Below, piece after piece: positions 16,483-24,130 of a DNA stretch of 64,000 bases (positions are counted from its first letter, which is position 1; every line of letters starts with the position of its first letter). The notes beneath the pieces are model-generated. The model made no database searches, was not told the origin of the DNA, and saw nothing but the letters and a program-made list of their open reading frames with translations. Made by a program: the position numbers and the translations under genes. This stretch comes from CAZWRV01 sp964636325 (GTDB lineage Bacteria > Verrucomicrobiota > Lentisphaeria > Victivallales > GWF2-50-93). The stretch is from contig CAZWRV010000006.1 of NCBI GenBank assembly GCA_964636325.1, positions 1 through 64,000 of the forward strand, given 5' to 3'.

Positions 16483-16743
16483 ATGAGGAGCATACAAAAT
16501 ATTCTTATAGTCTTCACCATCCCCATCCTGATTGCCGGAGGATGGGGTATGTATGTCCTTGTTGAAGGATTCATTTGTTCTGCAAAAGTTTACAATTCAG
16601 AGCTTCTGCCATTCAAATATATTTTTATTTCCATATTCATAATATTCTTGCCGCTTGCCTTTTTTAGCGCCCGTGAATTCTATTTATTCCCTGATTCAGC
16701 AGGATTCCGATTAATCGAATCCTGCGGAATCAGGCTCGAATGA
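16483..16743 (+). CDS. Small two-helix membrane protein, unknown
   Basis: 86 aa beginning six bases after the phosphatase gene. Two hydrophobic helices are evident (about residues 5-28 and 44-62) separated by a short loop containing a Cys. I do not recognise the family. The DNA is distinctly more AT-rich than the upstream operon, and the ribosome-binding site is weak. Its position could make it the last gene of the Wsp-like operon, but the compositional change suggests it belongs with the adjacent AT-rich toxin-antitoxin patch. Coding status is likely but not certain. Confidence 0.45.
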   Translation: MRSIQNILIVFTIPILIAGGWGMYVLVEGFICSAKVYNSELLPFKYIFISIFIIFLPLAFFSAREFYLFPDSAGFRLIESCGIRLE

Positions 16744-16756
16744 TTGGATCCAGCAA

Positions 16757-17254
16757 TTACTTTCTCGAATCGGAAATATCTTTTGCCGCACTGATGGCAT
16801 GTGCAATAATTTTTTCAGAAAGCCACATGGAAGATTCTTTTAGTTCCGCTATGGGTTTCAATGCCTGTTTCCTATTGATGCAGGAGTGGGCCAAGTTCCA
16901 GAGTATCACACCCAATGTTCCATGTACTTCATGCCCGAATTCTGAAACAAATAATCTCGCATCGGCGTCGTCAGTCAAATACCAGTCGGCCTTTAATCTT
17001 TTGAAAAGTTCAAACGCTTCAGCCTCTCCGCCATGCATGGAACCGCTGCGCAACCAGAAATCAACACGATTTATTTCGTTGTCGCTAAGCCTTTCGACAA
17101 TGATCCAAGAAGGCCATTTGATGTTTATAACTTGGTCGGCTTCCAGCCTTACACGTTCGGGGATATGTATTCCCCCGCAGTTTTTCAACAGACAAAGTTG
17201 GTTTATTTCTGATAAATGTATGATTGGGCCGGAGTCGCTTACGACAGTTTTCAT
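16757..17254 (-). CDS. PIN-like (DUF3368) putative toxin
   Basis: 165 aa from the ATG that overlaps the antitoxin stop (ATGA). The start VVSDSGPIIHLSEINQL, central GEAEAFELFKRLKADWYLTDDADAR and HGTLGVILW match the DUF3368 branch of PIN-domain ribonucleases: conserved Asp near the N-terminus, Glu in GEAEA, and the acidic pair DDADAR for Mg2+. Such proteins act as VapC-like RNases restrained by a DNA-binding partner. It forms a two-gene unit with the ribbon-helix-helix gene upstream and lies in an AT-rich patch, consistent with recent transfer. A start 10 codons earlier exists but would overlap the antitoxin more. Confidence 0.8.
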   Translation of the reverse strand: MKTVVSDSGPIIHLSEINQLCLLKNCGGIHIPERVRLEADQVINIKWPSWIIVERLSDNEINRVDFWLRSGSMHGGEAEAFELFKRLKADWYLTDDADARLFVSEFGHEVHGTLGVILWNLAHSCINRKQALKPIAELKESSMWLSEKIIAHAISAAKDISDSRK

Positions 17255-17454
17255 TTCTTCTTCTTTGCTTCCCGTCTTGCCCATTCAATATCTTCAAGTG
17301 CGAATTTTTCTATGAGTTCAATACGGTTCCGATGCATGAAATCAATTGTAGCTGCCATCAGCAGCTCTGCTTCAGATTTAAAAAAACCTGCATTTATGTA
17401 ATTACGTGCCTCTTTTTCGATGTTATCCGGCATAGGTACTGTAATAGTTTTCAT
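17251..17454 (-). CDS. Ribbon-helix-helix-like antitoxin
   Basis: 67 aa. The N-terminal strand KTITVPMPDNIEKEARNYINAG followed by FFKSEAELLMAATIDFM is the ribbon-helix-helix pattern of small repressors; the C-terminal basic tail (WARREAKKKK) may contact the toxin or DNA. It precedes the PIN-domain gene with an ATGA overlap, the usual antitoxin-first order, and would bind its own promoter in the roughly 110-bp spacer before der. The family assignment rests on pattern and context. Confidence 0.78.
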   Translation of the reverse strand: MKTITVPMPDNIEKEARNYINAGFFKSEAELLMAATIDFMHRNRIELIEKFALEDIEWARREAKKKK

Positions 17455-17543
17455 TTATCTTCGCTTTTTATTTTTAGGTTATTACGCGCAGACCTGTTTA
17501 ATTTATCTTCCCCAAATATACAATCAATAAGAGAATATTTCAA

Positions 17544-17562
17544 AATTTCCGGCCCGGAAATT
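17544..17562 (-). terminator. Candidate intrinsic terminator after der
   Basis: A perfect 9-bp inverted repeat, AATTTCCGG and CCGGAAATT, lies two bases beyond the der stop. On the minus strand it is followed by a T-rich stretch (TTTTGAAATATT). Placement and shape fit a rho-independent terminator, although the U-tract is interrupted. Confidence 0.5.
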
Positions 17563-17564
17563 CT

Positions 17565-18917
17565 TCATTTCCTCTCCCTCTTCCGCATCTCGATCCTGAT
17601 GGGGAAGCCCGTCACGCCGAGGCTCTTCCTGATGTGGTTCTTGAGGTAGCCGAGGTAGTTGCCGGGGCAGAGCGCCGGATCGTTGACGAACATTATGAAC
17701 CTCGGCGGCATCTGCTCCGTCATCGTCGAGTAGTAGACCTTGAAGAACTTCTTGCCGGTTGATGCCGGCGTGCTCCGCTCGAAGGCGTCCTGTATGATGC
17801 GGTTGATCACCGACGTCGGGACGTTCGTGCGCATGTCCTCGGCGATCCTGGCGATCTTCTCCGGTATCATGTTGAATCCGGAGCCTGTCAGGGCCGAGCA
17901 GGCTATCACCGGCGCATAGTTCATGAACGGCAGGGTGCGCCCGATCTCGTCGCGTATCTCCTTTAGTCCTATTCCCTTGCATATGTCGGTCTTGTTCGCA
18001 AGGATTATGCAGCCCTTGCCGGAGTCGCCGATGATCTTGGCGATCGTCCTGTCCTGCGACGTGGATGAAAGCAGGGACGCGTCTATGACGAAGAGGATTA
18101 TGTCGGCCCGCCCGATGGATCTTTCCGCCCGCATGACGCTGAAGACCTCCACGGACGTGTCGGCCTTCCTCCTCTGCCGCATCCCGGCGGTGTCGATGAG
18201 GATTGTCCTCAGCGTCTCGCCGCCGTGCCTTATTTCGAACTCGACGTCCACGGCGTCCCTCGTGGTGCCGGGGACATCGCTGACTATCATCCTGTCCTCG
18301 CCGAGGAGGCGGTTCACTATCGAAGACTTCCCCACGTTGGGCCGCCCCACCACGGCCAGCTTCAGCGCCGGCTCGGGCGGCGGCTCGTTCGCGCCGCCCA
18401 AGGCCTCCGCGACGAAGTCGAGCAAGGCGTCAATCCCCCTGCGGTGCATGCAGGAGACCGGAAGGACGTCCTTCCAGCCCAGCCTTGCGAAATTCGCGGA
18501 AAGCCCGTCCGTCCTCTCATTGTCCGACTTGTTGAGGATCAGCAGCACCCGTTTGCCGCTCTTCCTGAGGAGGTTGGAGATTTCGGAGTCCATCACTGTA
18601 ACGCCGGCTCCGATCTCGACGGTGAACAGAAGGATGTCCGCCGACTCTATCGCGACCGCCGCCTGCTTCCTGACCGCCTCGTCGGACTCCTTCACCCTGC
18701 GCTTCTCGCCTTCGAGGCTGCAGAGGCCGCCGGTGTCTATCACCTTGAAGTGAAACCCCTTCCAATTGGCGTCGGCGACGATCCGGTCCCTCGTCACGCC
18801 GCTCTCGCTGTGGACGATGGCATGCCGCCTGCCAAGGATGGCGTTGAAAAGCGACGACTTGCCCACGTTGGGCCGGCCGACAATGGCCACTACCGGGTAT
18901 GATTTGTGCATTTGCAT
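17565..18917 (-). CDS. der: Ribosome biogenesis GTPase Der (EngA)
   Basis: Essential double GTPase acting in 50S subunit assembly. Two G domains are present, each with GRPNVGKSS (G1; about residues 11 and 190), SGVTRDR or PGTTRDA (G2), DTGG or DTAGM (G3), and NKSD or NKTD (G4). A C-terminal KH-like domain follows (VINRIIQDAFERSTPASTGK, FIMFVNDPALCPGNYLGYL, GFPIRIEMRKRERK). I place the start at ATG 18917 because AGAGGG lies just upstream and residues further upstream are encoded by an intergenic repeat. The Shine-Dalgarno itself is the end of a TTTCAGAGG repeat module. Confidence 0.95.
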   Translation of the reverse strand: MQMHKSYPVVAIVGRPNVGKSSLFNAILGRRHAIVHSESGVTRDRIVADANWKGFHFKVIDTGGLCSLEGEKRRVKESDEAVRKQAAVAIESADILLFTVEIGAGVTVMDSEISNLLRKSGKRVLLILNKSDNERTDGLSANFARLGWKDVLPVSCMHRRGIDALLDFVAEALGGANEPPPEPALKLAVVGRPNVGKSSIVNRLLGEDRMIVSDVPGTTRDAVDVEFEIRHGGETLRTILIDTAGMRQRRKADTSVEVFSVMRAERSIGRADIILFVIDASLLSSTSQDRTIAKIIGDSGKGCIILANKTDICKGIGLKEIRDEIGRTLPFMNYAPVIACSALTGSGFNMIPEKIARIAEDMRTNVPTSVINRIIQDAFERSTPASTGKKFFKVYYSTMTEQMPPRFIMFVNDPALCPGNYLGYLKNHIRKSLGVTGFPIRIEMRKRERK

Positions 18918-18944
18918 GCTATCCCTCTGAAACTTGCCTTCAAG

Positions 18945-18994
18945 TGGCGCAGACATTCCTGTCTGCGATTCCGCAGGTAGGAATACCTGCGTCA
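18945..18994. repeat. Double-hairpin repeat (family D), copy 1
   Basis: Two adjacent 7-bp stem, 4-base loop hairpins: GCAGACATTCCTGTCTGC and GCAGGTAGGAATACCTGC. Their loops, TTCC and GGAA, are complementary, so the whole element can also fold into one long imperfect hairpin. An inverted relative is at 49312-49360. Downstream (18995-19040) are family E fragments (TCGAGTTTC, GCGAAGTTCGCGG). Confidence 0.75.
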
Positions 18995-19194
18995 CATCGA
19001 GTTTCCGATCGACAGGAATGCGAAGTTCGCGGATCGGGACTCCGCCGTTATGCGGTTTTTAAAATAACGCGTATTCCCGGCATTCATATTGCACATCCGC
19101 GAATAGCCGTTTTTTTATGCGCAAGGCGAACTTTTTACTTCCCGCCGCGGTCTATATTATGCAGTGAAACGGAAACATAAAAAGGGAACCGGCC

Positions 19195-20217
19195 ATGGAG
19201 AAGAACGAACTACAGGAGCTGCAGCTCAAGATACGCGAAGTCTCTGCATTCATAGCGCCGCTGAAGACGGAGATCGGAAGGGTCATCGTCGGACAGGAGA
19301 AGCTGGTCAACAGCATGATAATGGCGCTTATCGCCGACGGCCACATCCTCATCGAAGGTCTTCCGGGCCTGGCGAAGACGCTCGCCGTCAAGACGCTTGC
19401 GCAGGCTCTCAACGGAACTTACTCAAGGATCCAGTTCACCCCGGACCTCCTGCCCGCGGACGTGGTGGGGACGAACATCTACAATCCGCAGGAGCATAAC
19501 TTCACCGTCAAGATCGGCCCGATATTCGCGAACATAGTCCTGGCCGATGAAATCAACCGCGCACCCGCCAAGGTTCAGAGCGCGCTCCTTGAGTGCATGC
19601 AGGAGAAGCAGGTCACCATCGCCGGCAAGCTCCACAAGATGCCGCACCCCTTCCTCGTCATGTCCACCCAGAACCCGATCGAGCACGAGGGCACATACCC
19701 GCTGCCGGAAGCCCAGGTCGACAGGTTCATGTTCAAGCTCGAAATAGACTACCCGGAAAGGGGCGAGGAGAAGGCCATCGTCGACCGCATGGCACATCCG
19801 GAGGTCAGCCTCGAGGCCATAGGCGCCGCAACTCTCGACGACATCAAGAAGGCGCGCCAGTGGGTCGACAAGATCTACATGGATGAAAAGATCATCGAAT
19901 ACATCCTCGACATCAGCATCGCGACACGCCCGGGACGAAAGGCCGGCCTATCGAAGCGCCAGGCCGAGGCCAAGCTCGACTTCATAGACAGCTACATCCA
20001 ATATGGTGCGTCCCCGAGGGCATCGATCATGATGACCGTCGCCGCAAAGGCGGCCGCATTCATGGAAGGCCGCGCATACGTCGTCCCTCAGGACGTCAAG
20101 AACATCGCATACGACATCCTCAGGCACAGGATCATCCTCACATACGAGGCCGAGGCCGAGGAGCTGACGACGAACCATATAATCAAGAAGCTGCTGGACG
20201 AGCTCAGGACACCGTAA
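19195..20217 (+). CDS. MoxR-family AAA+ ATPase
   Basis: 340 aa. MoxR signature: VIVGQEKLVNSMIMALIADG, Walker A in IEGLPGLAKTLAVKTLA, the insert QFTPDLLPADVVGTNIY, Walker B VLADEINRAPAKVQSALLE, and sensor region VMSTQNPIEHEGTYPLPEAQ and DRFMF. A C-terminal lid domain carries TRPGRKAGLSKRQAEAKLD and GASPRASI. MoxR ATPases act as chaperones that work with VWA proteins on folding or metal insertion in extracytoplasmic enzymes. It heads a four-gene Bat-type operon; its stop overlaps the next ATG by one base. Shine-Dalgarno AGGGA precedes the ATG. Confidence 0.93.
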   Translation: MEKNELQELQLKIREVSAFIAPLKTEIGRVIVGQEKLVNSMIMALIADGHILIEGLPGLAKTLAVKTLAQALNGTYSRIQFTPDLLPADVVGTNIYNPQEHNFTVKIGPIFANIVLADEINRAPAKVQSALLECMQEKQVTIAGKLHKMPHPFLVMSTQNPIEHEGTYPLPEAQVDRFMFKLEIDYPERGEEKAIVDRMAHPEVSLEAIGAATLDDIKKARQWVDKIYMDEKIIEYILDISIATRPGRKAGLSKRQAEAKLDFIDSYIQYGASPRASIMMTVAAKAAAFMEGRAYVVPQDVKNIAYDILRHRIILTYEAEAEELTTNHIIKKLLDELRTP

Positions 20218-21128
20218 TGACAATTAACAATGAACAGTTATCAATTGATATGCTGCCCAGAGAACTTTTTTCCCAAGTCAAGAAGATCGAGATAAAGACC
20301 CGCAGGGTGGTCGACGACATCACCGCAGGCGCCTACCGCAGCGTGTTCAAGGGCCGCGGAATCGAGTTCGACGAGGTGCGAGAATACACGGCCGACGACG
20401 ACGTCCGCGACATCGACTGGAACGTCACGGCGAGAATGGGGAGCCCGTATATCAAGAAATACATCGAGGAGCGCGAGCTGACCGTCGTCCTCGCCATCGA
20501 CTCCTCCGCCTCCGGCGCATACGGCAGCGGGGCGAAAACGAAGCATCAGTGCGCGGCGGAGATCGCCGCCCTGCTCGCATTCAGCGCCATAAGGAACAAC
20601 GACAAGGTCGGACTCATCATGTTCACGGACAGGACCGAGCTCTACCTCCCGCCCAAGTCCGGCAAGGTCCACGGCCTCAGGCTTATACGCGAAATCCTGG
20701 CGCGCAGGCCGGAAGGGACCGGCACCGACATCGGCGGCGCCCTCAGCCGCCTCATGAACATGCTCCACAAGCGGGCGGTGATCTTCCTGATCAGCGATCT
20801 GATAGACGAGCACGACTACTCCAAGCTGCTCATGGTCGCCAACCGCCGCCACGACCTCGTCGCCGTCCGCATACTCGACCCGTTCGAGCTGAAATGGCCC
20901 TCATCAGCATACATGAACATAATGGATTCCGAAAGTGGGGAGGCAGTCCAGTTTCCGGCATCGGGCTCACTGTGCAGCGAATTCGCAGGCTCCGCCGAAG
21001 GAATACACGAGGAGAACAGGAAAATATGCTCCAAGGCAAAGATAGACCTCATAGACCTCAAGTGCGGCGAGGACCTGGTAAAGCCGCTTGTGAAGTTCTT
21101 CAGGCAGCGCGAGAAATTCAGGAAGTGA
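20217..21128 (+). CDS. DUF58 domain protein (VWA-like, MoxR-associated)
   Basis: 303 aa. Family blocks: EIKTRRVVDDITAGAYRSVF, FKGRGIEFDEVREYTADDDV, RDIDWNVTARMGSPYIKKY and a VWA-like ERELTVVLAIDSSASG with a degenerate metal site. DUF58 proteins accompany MoxR ATPases and are probable membrane- or chaperone-associated partners. The first eleven residues are encoded by a word-like repeat (ACAATTAACAATGAACAG); the ATG at 20250 (MLPREL) better matches the family's usual start, while TAATG coupling favours 20217. The 95-bp spacer after it is filled with GTTATTCG/AATAAC words. Confidence 0.9.
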   Translation: MTINNEQLSIDMLPRELFSQVKKIEIKTRRVVDDITAGAYRSVFKGRGIEFDEVREYTADDDVRDIDWNVTARMGSPYIKKYIEERELTVVLAIDSSASGAYGSGAKTKHQCAAEIAALLAFSAIRNNDKVGLIMFTDRTELYLPPKSGKVHGLRLIREILARRPEGTGTDIGGALSRLMNMLHKRAVIFLISDLIDEHDYSKLLMVANRRHDLVAVRILDPFELKWPSSAYMNIMDSESGEAVQFPASGSLCSEFAGSAEGIHEENRKICSKAKIDLIDLKCGEDLVKPLVKFFRQREKFRK

Positions 21129-21202
21129 AATTCGTTATTCGTTACTGGTTAATGACATATAACTAATAACTTATAACGAATAACCATCAACCAATAACTG
21201 AT
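21129..21202. repeat. Word-like tract of GTTATTCG / AATAACT variants
   Basis: The spacer between the DUF58 gene and the next consists almost wholly of shuffled short words: TTCGTTATTCGTTACTGGTT, TAATGACATATAACTAATAA, CGAATAACCATCAACCAATA. The same vocabulary recurs at 41158-41200 and 44994-45025. Forward and complementary words can pair, so an RNA stem between operon genes is possible. Confidence 0.65.
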
Positions 21203-21223
21203 AACTCCCCAACAGGGAGCACC

Positions 21224-22186
21224 ATGAGAAAGTCGATAAAAATACTGTCATTGTCCCTCGCGGCGGTCTGCCTGCTGGCGGCGCTCGCGGCGGGAATCAA
21301 ATACTGGACGCTCCCGAGGGAGAGTCCGGAGGCGGTGGCTTCAAAGGTGAGCCTTACGCCCGACTCGAAAATCGTGCTTGGGGACACTGTTTCCGCTTCT
21401 GCCTCGATCAAATGCCCTTGGAACCGGCGGCCGATATCGGCGCAGCTTTCGCCCGGAAATGGAACTCAGCCGGTCGGGAAGCCGCAAATAACCAGGAAAT
21501 CGACCGGCTGGGGCTCCTGGGAATGGACTGTGACCGCGGAAATCCAGCCTTTCATCAACGGTGAAACCGAGGCGGGGAAGCTGTCCGTCGAGATGAACGC
21601 CCCGGTGAACACCGGAAGCGCCGAAATGATGCTCGAAATCCCCGCGTTCACCTCCGCGGCGCTCGACACCGGCACTAATAACGAGCTCTCCGTGGCCGGA
21701 AAAATATCTCCGAAGGCGCAGCTCGGCAGAAGATACTACATTATTGCCGCAGCTGTCGCCGCGCTGGCCTTGGCATTGGCCGCATTCCTGTTCTGGAAGT
21801 CGCGCGCCAGACGCGCCGCACCGTCATTGACCCCATGGGAGATCGCGATCATCGAGCTGCAAAAGCTCCGCGACGAACTGAAGAATAAAGGAGGCCTCGG
21901 CGCAATGATTTGCGTAGTCAAGCTGTCCGACATCGTCCGCGACTACATCCAGCGGCGTTTCTCAATACACGCCACGGCACAGACCACCTATGAATTCCTC
22001 CTAGACCTCGGCAGGCCCGGCAGTCCGCTGCCAGAACAGCACAAGGACTTCCTGAAGGAGTTCATGCAGGCGTCAGACCTCGTGAAGTTCGCGAACCTTC
22101 CGGCCGACATCGGCATCGTCGAGAACGCCGTATCCAAGGCCGAGGATCTGGTCAAGTCGACCACGCCGCCGGAGGTGAAGAAATGA
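21224..22186 (+). CDS. DUF4381-like membrane protein of the MoxR/Bat operon
   Basis: 320 aa. Transmembrane helix at about 5-24, an extracytoplasmic beta-rich domain (about 30-165), a second transmembrane helix (about 170-190, YYIIAAAVAALALALAAFLF), then a cytoplasmic domain with LTPWEIAIIELQKLRDEL, KLSDIVRDYIQRRFSIHATA, TTYEFLLDLG and FLKEFMQASDLVKFAN. The last four blocks resemble DUF4381, the usual neighbour of DUF58 and BatA genes. The extracytoplasmic part looks like the Ig-like stretch seen in BatD proteins, so this may be a merged BatD/DUF4381 protein. GGGAG lies upstream of the ATG. Confidence 0.75.
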   Translation: MRKSIKILSLSLAAVCLLAALAAGIKYWTLPRESPEAVASKVSLTPDSKIVLGDTVSASASIKCPWNRRPISAQLSPGNGTQPVGKPQITRKSTGWGSWEWTVTAEIQPFINGETEAGKLSVEMNAPVNTGSAEMMLEIPAFTSAALDTGTNNELSVAGKISPKAQLGRRYYIIAAAVAALALALAAFLFWKSRARRAAPSLTPWEIAIIELQKLRDELKNKGGLGAMICVVKLSDIVRDYIQRRFSIHATAQTTYEFLLDLGRPGSPLPEQHKDFLKEFMQASDLVKFANLPADIGIVENAVSKAEDLVKSTTPPEVKK

Positions 22187-22276
22187 GCCCCAGCATTTTT
22201 CTCAATACCGTCAACCAGGCCGGCCCGGTCAATTCGGTCAATTTCCCGGTCCATCTTCATACAAGGAACAACTGAA

Positions 22277-23314
22277 ATGGAATTCGGCTCCCCATGGCTG
22301 CTCCTGCTCTACATCCCCTTCGCGGGGCTTGCGGTCTTCGCATATCTGAGGGCGGATCCGGCGATCGTCGTACCTTCGGCGAAACCGTTCAAGGCGGCGC
22401 TGTCGAAGCGCAGGAGCACTGGCATCCTTCAGAGGATTCCGTTCTTCCTCTTCTGCCTGGCGGTAGCGCTCTTCATCTTCGCGCTCGCGAGGCCGCAGAA
22501 AGGCATCGAGGAGCTCAAGCAGCACATTGAAGGCATCGACATCATGCTCGCGATAGACGTCTCCGGCAGCATGCAGGCCATAGACGTGCCGGAGGAATAC
22601 ACCAGGTCGCGGCAGGTCACCGACGCCATCAATTCGGGTAAGCTGAGGAAAAGGCTCGACATCGCCAAGGAGGAGATCAGGAAGTTCGTCGAGAGAAGGC
22701 CCAACGACAGGATAGGGCTGGTTGCATTCGCCCCGCTGCCATACGTCGCCTGCCCGCCTACGCTCGACCACGGCATCCTGCTCAGGCACCTGGAAAAGCT
22801 CGAGCCCGGAATCATCGGCGACAGCACCGGCATCGCCGGCCCCCTCGCCAGCGCGGTCAACCGACTAAAGAGCTCCGAGGCGAAACGGAAGGTCGTCGTC
22901 CTCTTCACCGACGGCAAGAACAACGTGAACGCCAAGATAACCCCGCGCCAGGCCGCGGAGCTCGCGAAGAAGTTCAACATCGTCATCTACACAGTCGGAA
23001 TCGGAACGGACAGGGCCTTCATCGTCCAGGACATGAAGATGTTCGGCTCGCAGCTCGTCCCGCTCAACGCAGAGTTCGACAAGAAGCTCCTCGAGGACAT
23101 CGCAGGCGTCTCAGGCGGCAGATACTATGCGGCAAAGGACGCCGTAGGCCTAGAGAAGACGATGAACGAGATAGACAAGCTCGAGAAGACCAGCATGGAG
23201 CAGCCCCGCTTCGTCGACTACCGCGACCTCGCATTCCCGTTCATCAGCCTCGGCATCGTCCTCCTGTTCACAGGATTCATCCTCGGAAACACGCTGCTGC
23301 TCAAAATCCCCTGA
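22277..23314 (+). CDS. VWA-domain membrane protein, BatA-like
   Basis: 345 aa. Begins FGSPWLLLLYIPFAGLAVFA, the BatA N-terminal membrane hairpin, with a second helix at about 55-75. The VWA domain has an intact MIDAS (LAIDVSGSMQAIDVPEE; TDGKN), includes DRIGLVAFAPLPYVACPPT and ends before a C-terminal transmembrane helix (FISLGIVLLFTGFILGNTLL). BatA-type proteins are thought to be substrate or partner-binding subunits for MoxR. No BatB, BatC or TPR gene follows, so the operon is shorter than the classical Bat set. The 90-bp gap upstream holds only word-like CGGTCAATT repeats. Confidence 0.9.
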   Translation: MEFGSPWLLLLYIPFAGLAVFAYLRADPAIVVPSAKPFKAALSKRRSTGILQRIPFFLFCLAVALFIFALARPQKGIEELKQHIEGIDIMLAIDVSGSMQAIDVPEEYTRSRQVTDAINSGKLRKRLDIAKEEIRKFVERRPNDRIGLVAFAPLPYVACPPTLDHGILLRHLEKLEPGIIGDSTGIAGPLASAVNRLKSSEAKRKVVVLFTDGKNNVNAKITPRQAAELAKKFNIVIYTVGIGTDRAFIVQDMKMFGSQLVPLNAEFDKKLLEDIAGVSGGRYYAAKDAVGLEKTMNEIDKLEKTSMEQPRFVDYRDLAFPFISLGIVLLFTGFILGNTLLLKIP

Positions 23315-23346
23315 TGCGCTTCTACGCTACAGGAACCGATCTTCGC

Positions 23347-23383
23347 ATGAATTCAGCAAACTACGCCCTTTTGCTGAATTCAT
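23347..23383. repeat. 37-bp palindromic repeat (family A), copy 2
   Basis: Inverted copy of the element at 6155-6191: the same perfect 14-bp arms (ATGAATTCAGCAAA) and a loop that is its complement except for one base. It lies between the convergent BatA-like and acyltransferase genes, where such a stem could also serve as a bidirectional transcription stop, but there is no T-tract. Confidence 0.85.
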
Positions 23384-23434
23384 ACTTAAATTCGGAATTG
23401 GGAGAGGCGGGAAGCTGCCTGAATGGCGATCTGT

Positions 23435-24010
23435 TCACAGCTTCTTGACGAATCGCGCGGGGTTTCCGCACCAGACTTCCCCTGGGGGGACGTTCTTGGT
23501 GACGACGGATCCGGCGCCGATGACCGACTTCTCGCCGATGGTGACGCCCTTGAGGATTATGGTGTCGCCTCCGATGAAGCATCCGTATTCGATGCGGACT
23601 GGGCGTGACTTGATGTTGATGTCCTTCATGCGCTCCTCGAAGTCAAGGGAGTGGAAGTCGTTGTCGAATATCTTGGTGCCGGCGCCGATGTTCACGTACT
23701 TGCCGATATAGATGTGCGAGTATACGCCGATGATGACGTTTGACATTCCGGCGTTGTCATCGATTTCTATCACGCCGTCCTTGCCTTTGATGAGGAATAC
23801 GGTCTGATGTCCGCCGACCGGGTTCGCTACGAAGCTCGAATTGATGACGACGTTGCTTCCAAGCTTTATGGTTCCCCCGTCCGCGAACTTCGCAATCATG
23901 ATCCTGCCGTTGATTGTCGGGAAGGTCTTGTACTGGACGTGGTGCTTTTCAAGCTCCCTGTGATTGTGCCTGTCGTCCAGCCACTTCGAGATCGAATCCA
24001 TGATGCCCAT
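23435..24010 (-). CDS. Hexapeptide-repeat acyltransferase (LbH family)
   Basis: 191 aa. A left-handed beta-helix of hexapeptide repeats is seen from about residue 45 to 175 (IKLGSNVVINSSF, VIIGVYSHIYIGKYVNIGAG, IEYGCFIGGDTIILKGVTIG, EKSVIGAGSVVTKNVPPGEV) and ends in the common WCGNPARFVKKL. KIFDNDFHSLDFEER carries the catalytic His of the galactoside/chloramphenicol O-acetyltransferase subgroup. It probably acetylates a sugar in surface polysaccharide synthesis. ATG 24010 has AAGGAG six bases upstream; the TTG six bases earlier is less likely. It stands alone on the minus strand. Confidence 0.85.
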   Translation of the reverse strand: MGIMDSISKWLDDRHNHRELEKHHVQYKTFPTINGRIMIAKFADGGTIKLGSNVVINSSFVANPVGGHQTVFLIKGKDGVIEIDDNAGMSNVIIGVYSHIYIGKYVNIGAGTKIFDNDFHSLDFEERMKDINIKSRPVRIEYGCFIGGDTIILKGVTIGEKSVIGAGSVVTKNVPPGEVWCGNPARFVKKL

Positions 24011-24130
24011 TTTCAACTCCTTGAATTATGATTGACAAGTGATGAATGCTGAATGATTTGTGCAATAAACAGCTGCCTGCGGCAAAGTAAAAACGTCCAT
24101 ACGACTTCATCGGTTGCTTCCTGCGTCGGT

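Noticed and set aside
16690..16745. GATTCCGATTAATCGAATCC considered as a tRNA arm
   Set aside because: No acceptor stem, anticodon arm or T-loop consensus in register; it is a simple palindrome at the end of the small membrane-protein gene.
22184..22276. 30-codon frame overlapping the end of the DUF4381-like gene by ATGA
   Set aside because: Made of CGGTCAATT word repeats; no sign of conservation, so more likely spacer.
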